Translations under genes and position numbers: made by a program
The notes under the pieces: model-generated
Told to the model about the DNA's origin: nothing
Seen by the model: only the letters and a program-made list of their open reading frames with translations
The model's database searches: none
From: Falsibacillus albus
GTDB lineage: Bacteria > Bacillota > Bacilli > Bacillales > DSM-25281
Length of the DNA: 64,000 nt
Assembly (NCBI RefSeq): GCF_003668575.1
Contig: NZ_RCVZ01000001.1
Span: forward strand, 62,001-126,000
Direction: 5' to 3'
Part shown: positions 60,324 to 64,000 of the stretch, piece after piece
How positions within the stretch are numbered: position 1 is the stretch's first letter
Layout: every line of letters starts with the position of its first letter

Positions 60324-61907
60324 ATGGAACGCAAAGATTTAATTGCACCAGAAAAGTACAATATCATCGAGGAAGTTGAGAAATTTGCTGCTGATCCCAA
60401 TAAAACAGCAATCAAATGGGAAAATGAACAAGGCGAGTGCAAGGAAATTACATATCAAAAACTAATGAAAAATGTCAATAAAATTGGAAACGTTTTCAGA
60501 GAGAAAGGATTAAACAAGGGAGATACCATCCTTGTTATGATACCCAGGTTAATCGAAGCCTACCAAGTATATCTTGCTGCACTGAAATCGGGAATCGTTG
60601 TCATTCCAAGTTCAGAAATGCTGAGAACAAAGGATCTGGCATACAGAATCAATCACGGTGATGTAAAGGGGATAGTATCCTTTTATCCATACGCAGAACA
60701 ATTTGATGTGGTGGATGAAGCGAAAGAGCTGGTGAAATTCACCGTTGGACAGGTACAGGAAGGGTGGGACTATCTGGATCGGTTGATGGAAACTGCTTCA
60801 GATGAAATGGAAGCTGCCGATACTTCGCGGGACGATATGGCTTTCCTATCCTATACTTCGGGGACGACAGGGAATCCTAAAGGAGTCGTTCATACACATG
60901 GATGGGGGTTTGCCCATCTAAAGACTGCAGCAAAGAGCTGGCTGAGCATTGAAGCTGATGATATGGTATGGGCTACTGCGGGGCCAGGATGGCAAAAATG
61001 GATTTGGAGTCCATTCTTGTCTGTCATGGGCTCTGGAGCGACAGGGTTTGTTTACAATGGGAAATTTGATCCGCGAAAATATTTGCAGCTTTTGGAGAGC
61101 TATAAAGTAAACGTCCTATGCTGTACACCGACAGAATATCGACTCATGGCAAAGGTCGATGATTTAAGCAAATATAATTTATCTCAGCTTCACAGTGCTG
61201 TTTCAGCCGGAGAGCCTTTGAACCGAGAAGTGATAGAAACCTTCAAAAAACATTTTCAGCTGGAAGTAAGGGACGGTTATGGGCAAACAGAGAACACGCT
61301 GCTTGTCGGCATCATGAAAGGGATGGAATTGAAACCTGGTTCGATGGGAAAACCGACACCAGGCAATCGTGTTGATATCATCAATGAAGTTGGCGAGTCC
61401 TGCGGGGTTGGAGAAGTAGGTGATATAGCTGTTCATGTTGAGACACCAGCTCTTTTTAAAAATTATTACAAAGACCCTGAAAGAACAGCAATGCAATTTA
61501 GGGGAGATTACTATATTACAGGCGACAAAGCAAAAAAAGACGAGGATGGCTACTTCTGGTTCGAAGGGCGTGGGGATGACATCATCATCAGTTCAGGATA
61601 TACAATCGGTCCATTCGAGGTGGAAGATGCATTGGTCAAACACGCCTATGTAAAGGAATGTGCGGTTGTTTCCAGCCCGGATGAAATCAGGGGGAGCATC
61701 GTCAAAGCTTATGTCGTCCTTAAAGATGGAATCAGTCCGAATGAACATGGGTTGGTGAAACTTCTGCAAGAGCACGTCAAAGAACTGACTGCACCGTATA
61801 AATATCCGAGAAGCATCGAATTCATTGATGAATTGCCAAAAACAACATCCGGGAAAATCAGGCGCGTAGAACTGAGAAAGAGAGAACAAGCTTTAAAGAA
61901 TCAGTGA
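60324..61907 (+). CDS. mbcS: Short/branched-chain acyl-CoA synthetase (MbcS/YtcI)
   Basis: A 527-residue ANL-superfamily ligase related to AcsA. P-loop LSYTSGTTGNPKGVVHTHGW (about 174-193), A5 DGYGQTENTL, A8 hinge YFWFEGRGDDIIISSGYTIG and A10 PKTTSGKIRRVELR are all present. The pocket differs from AcsA (AGPGWQKWIWSP instead of DPGWVTGTSYG), which suits larger substrates. By family and position it is YtcI/MbcS, which activates branched short-chain acids (isobutyrate, 2-methylbutyrate) as primers for branched fatty acids. GGGGG lies before the ATG. Confidence 0.88.
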   Translation: MERKDLIAPEKYNIIEEVEKFAADPNKTAIKWENEQGECKEITYQKLMKNVNKIGNVFREKGLNKGDTILVMIPRLIEAYQVYLAALKSGIVVIPSSEMLRTKDLAYRINHGDVKGIVSFYPYAEQFDVVDEAKELVKFTVGQVQEGWDYLDRLMETASDEMEAADTSRDDMAFLSYTSGTTGNPKGVVHTHGWGFAHLKTAAKSWLSIEADDMVWATAGPGWQKWIWSPFLSVMGSGATGFVYNGKFDPRKYLQLLESYKVNVLCCTPTEYRLMAKVDDLSKYNLSQLHSAVSAGEPLNREVIETFKKHFQLEVRDGYGQTENTLLVGIMKGMELKPGSMGKPTPGNRVDIINEVGESCGVGEVGDIAVHVETPALFKNYYKDPERTAMQFRGDYYITGDKAKKDEDGYFWFEGRGDDIIISSGYTIGPFEVEDALVKHAYVKECAVVSSPDEIRGSIVKAYVVLKDGISPNEHGLVKLLQEHVKELTAPYKYPRSIEFIDELPKTTSGKIRRVELRKREQALKNQ

Positions 61908-61935
61908 ATATCTGTAAGATAAAACCAAGTACCTG

Positions 61936-61963
61936 CAGACAGTGTGATTACTGTCTGTTTTTC
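61936..61963 (+). terminator. Terminator after mbcS
   Basis: CAGACAGT pairs with ACTGTCTG around GTGATT, followed by T5. Confidence 0.92.
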
Positions 61964-62007
61964 ATGCAGTAAGGTCTCTATTGCTTTAGAAGAAAGGACG
62001 ATTGGAT

Positions 62008-63609
62008 ATGGGGACACTATTTTTTAATGGAACGATTTATACAATGCTCCATGAAGGTGAAACGACTGAAGCGGTTTTTTGTGAGAATGGCTGGATAACC
62101 GAAATTGGTTCATTTTCCGAGCTTCAGAAAAAGTATGAAAGTAAGATCACAAAACAGGTCGATTTAAACGAAGGCATCATGTATCCTGGATTCATCGACA
62201 GCCATATGCATTTAATTGGACATGGAGAAACACTGATCAGGCTGGATCTATCTGAAGTGCAATCCAAAGAAGAATTGATGCAGCTATTGATGGATAGGGC
62301 GAAACTGGCCGAGGCAGGCGAATGGATCATCGGCGAAGGATGGAATGAAAACCTTTGGGACAATCAAACGGTTCCAACAAGGTTTGATCTCGATGAAGCG
62401 GTCCCGGATCACCCGGTGTTGTTGAAAAGAATTTGCCGGCACGCGATTTGTGTGAACACAAAAGCGCTCAAAGAAGCCTCCATCAACGACCAATCCCAAA
62501 GTCCAACCGGTGGGGTCATTGAGCGCGACGAAATGGGAAGAATCAATGGTGTATTGAAGGACCAAGCACAGGAATTGATTTTTTCGGTCATGCCCAGCGT
62601 TTCGGATGCGTACTTGGAGCATGCACTTAGGGCAGGTATAGAAAATTGTTGGAGGTTTGGGCTGGTCGGAGGTCATACCGAGGATTTAAATTATTACGGT
62701 GGAATGAAAAGAACGATTGAAGCATTTACAAAAGTCATTAAAGAAGAACAACGCAAATTCAAGGCGAATCTCCTCATTCACCATGAAGTGATAGAGGAAT
62801 GGCAGCAAGATCGAAATATATATGAAAATGAAAGTCCATATATTGAATTCGGCGCGATGAAGATATTTGCTGATGGGGCTCTCGGAGGAAGGACGGCACT
62901 CTTGAGCCACCCCTATGGGGATGATCCCGCTACAAATGGAGTTGCCATCCATACCTATGAGGATTTACTGGGACTCGTCCAAAAAGCGAGGAGCTATGGC
63001 CTTCCCGTTGCCGTCCATACCATAGGGGATTTGGCGTTTGAGCTAGTACTGGACGCCATTGAAAGCATCCCTGTCCCCTCAGGAAAACGAGACCGGTTGA
63101 TTCATGCACAAATTTTGCGGGCGGATTTAATAGAAAGAGCTAAGAGACTGCCGATCGTGCTCGATATACAGCCCAGGTTTGTAGCATCAGATTTTCCTTG
63201 GGTGATCGATAGAATCGGAGAACAAAATATGGCTTATAACTACGCTTGGAGAACATTGATTCACTCAGGGATACATTGTGCTGGCGGGTCTGATGCACCT
63301 ATAGAGCCAATCAATCCTTTGCTTGGAATATATGAAGCCGTTTCTAGAGCTTATTTTCATAAAAACGAAAAAAGTGTCCATAATCCCAAAGAAAAACTCT
63401 CCGTTTACGAAGCGATTTCCTTATTTACCAAAGGAGGGGCATATGCTGTCCACCATGAGAATTTCAGAGGGGAGATTTCAAGGGGATTCACTGCCGACTT
63501 TACCGTATTGGATAAGGATTTATTTTCAATCGATGAAGATGAAATTCCACAGACCAAGGTTTTGATGACGGTTGTGGATGAAGAAATCGTGTATCAGGCT
63601 GATTTATGA
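62008..63609 (+). CDS. ytcJ: YtcJ-family amidohydrolase
   Basis: A 533-residue metal-dependent amidohydrolase of the YtcJ group (amidohydrolase 3). GFIDSHMHLIGHG (about 67) provides the H-x-H pair, FADGALGGRTALLSHPY follows near 290, VAVHTIGD a His ligand, RLIHAQI a further His, and AGGSDAPIEPINPL (about 430) the catalytic Asp. Substrates of this family are often N-substituted amides or formamides, and it is not assigned here. ATG 62008 stands about 9 nt after GAAAGGA; the frame also has TTG 62002. Same neighbour order as B. subtilis ytcI-ytcJ. Confidence 0.87.
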   Translation: MGTLFFNGTIYTMLHEGETTEAVFCENGWITEIGSFSELQKKYESKITKQVDLNEGIMYPGFIDSHMHLIGHGETLIRLDLSEVQSKEELMQLLMDRAKLAEAGEWIIGEGWNENLWDNQTVPTRFDLDEAVPDHPVLLKRICRHAICVNTKALKEASINDQSQSPTGGVIERDEMGRINGVLKDQAQELIFSVMPSVSDAYLEHALRAGIENCWRFGLVGGHTEDLNYYGGMKRTIEAFTKVIKEEQRKFKANLLIHHEVIEEWQQDRNIYENESPYIEFGAMKIFADGALGGRTALLSHPYGDDPATNGVAIHTYEDLLGLVQKARSYGLPVAVHTIGDLAFELVLDAIESIPVPSGKRDRLIHAQILRADLIERAKRLPIVLDIQPRFVASDFPWVIDRIGEQNMAYNYAWRTLIHSGIHCAGGSDAPIEPINPLLGIYEAVSRAYFHKNEKSVHNPKEKLSVYEAISLFTKGGAYAVHHENFRGEISRGFTADFTVLDKDLFSIDEDEIPQTKVLMTVVDEEIVYQADL

Positions 63610-63612
63610 AAA

Positions 63613-63670
63613 TGGGGCTGGTCATATACATTGAAGGTAATTTTCAATGTTTGATCGGTCCCTTTTTGTT
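63613..63670 (+). terminator. Terminator after ytcJ
   Basis: A long imperfect hairpin: GGG..GGTCA..CATTGAA pairs with TTCAATG..TGATC..CCC around GGTAAT, then T5. Confidence 0.8.
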
Positions 63671-63768
63671 TTTTGGATCAAAAGGATTGTCGGAAAGGTA
63701 AATACTGTTTATAATGAAATTATTTCGAGTTCCTAAACAAAAATGTCTGACAGAATAGGAGTACACTT

Positions 63769-64000
63769 ATGGATAATCAACATCAGCGAGGAATTTTGTA
63801 CACCGCCTTTTCATACTTTATTTGGGGGATATTGCCGGTTTATTGGAAATTCCTTCATCACGTATCTTCCGACGAAATTTTAGCTAATCGAATTTTTTGG
63901 TCCTTTTGGTTCATGGCCATCATTTTGCTTGCAACAAGGAAGCTGCCCGCGTTTTTTCAGGTGGTCAAAACCATGAAGATGAGGACTCTTGCTGCCCTTA
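63769..64000 (+). CDS. rarD: EamA-family transporter RarD, 5' end only
   Basis: 77 codons to the window edge. The start MDNQHQRGILYTAFSYFIWG and the following GILPVYWKFLHHVSSDEILA with RIFWSFWFMA are the RarD signature (DMT superfamily, drug/metabolite transporter). At least two membrane helices are visible before the cut. AATAGGAG precedes the ATG. Substrate unknown; chloramphenicol-linked names for the family are historical. Confidence 0.85.
   Translation, partial: MDNQHQRGILYTAFSYFIWGILPVYWKFLHHVSSDEILANRIFWSFWFMAIILLATRKLPAFFQVVKTMKMRTLAAL

Overview
The window is a stretch of core chromosome from an endospore-forming, low-GC Bacillaceae. The evidence is an alpha/beta-type small acid-soluble spore protein, Bacillus-type Shine-Dalgarno sequences (AGGAGG-like), frequent TTG/GTG starts, SigB- and CcpA-type control sites, and gene order that follows the Bacillus subtilis ytzG-pepV to ytcJ region almost gene for gene. 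Homology statements come from recognising protein families and remembered B. subtilis gene order; no database search was run.

Layout. 0-4.3 kb: 3' end of a 16S rRNA pseudouridine synthase, the small DeoR-type regulator YtzE with a coupled unannotated 50-codon ORF upstream, the pepV-dat operon and the cysteine-synthase homologue YtkP. 4.5-9.2 kb: the ytlP-ytlQ-ytlR-amyX cluster. 9.3-15.2 kb: ytmP, ytzH, trmB, ytnP, ytzB, ytoP, a DUF84 phosphatase and ytoQ. 15.4-17.7 kb is accessory: a lipoprotein, a rearranged chemotaxis-receptor remnant and an orphan PTS-type membrane protein. 17.7-25.8 kb: ytpP, ytpQ, ytpR, the DNA translocase sftA, a nicotinate phosphoribosyltransferase overlapping an unknown gene, and murC. 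26-31 kb: an M29 aminopeptidase, the general-stress operon ytxG-ytxH-ytxJ behind a good SigB promoter, and an unusual FtsA-like ATPase with a long repetitive C-terminal tail. 31.2-38.1 kb: aroA, ccpA, and the divergent acuABC/acsA acetate module with cre sites on both sides; motP-motS, which lie between ccpA and acuC in B. subtilis, are absent. 38.3-47.4 kb: a class A penicillin-binding protein, T-box-controlled tyrS, an inserted pair (YdaP-type pyruvate oxidase and a phosphotransferase) bounded by repeats, and rpsD with a probable S4-binding leader. 47.6-64 kb: ytrP (GAF-GGDEF), a methionine gamma-lyase with a cre site, ytsP, refZ, hisJ, ezrA, braB, nifZ-thiI, a spore protein, mbcS/ytcI, ytcJ and the start of rarD.

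The genes link into several programmes: acetate activation under acetylation and catabolite control (ccpA, acsA, acuABC), division and chromosome segregation (sftA, ezrA, refZ, possibly the FtsA-like protein), wall synthesis (dat, murC, the PBP), tRNA biology (trmB, tyrS, ytpR, nifZ-thiI) and sulfur/methionine metabolism (ytkP, methionine gamma-lyase, YtsP).

I found no rRNA or tRNA genes, transposases, prophage genes, CRISPR arrays or recognisable defence systems. The least explained items are the FtsA-like protein's repeat tail, the coupled small ORF before ytzE, the unknown partner of the nicotinate phosphoribosyltransferase, the inverted chemotaxis-receptor remnant and two families of short interspersed repeats.
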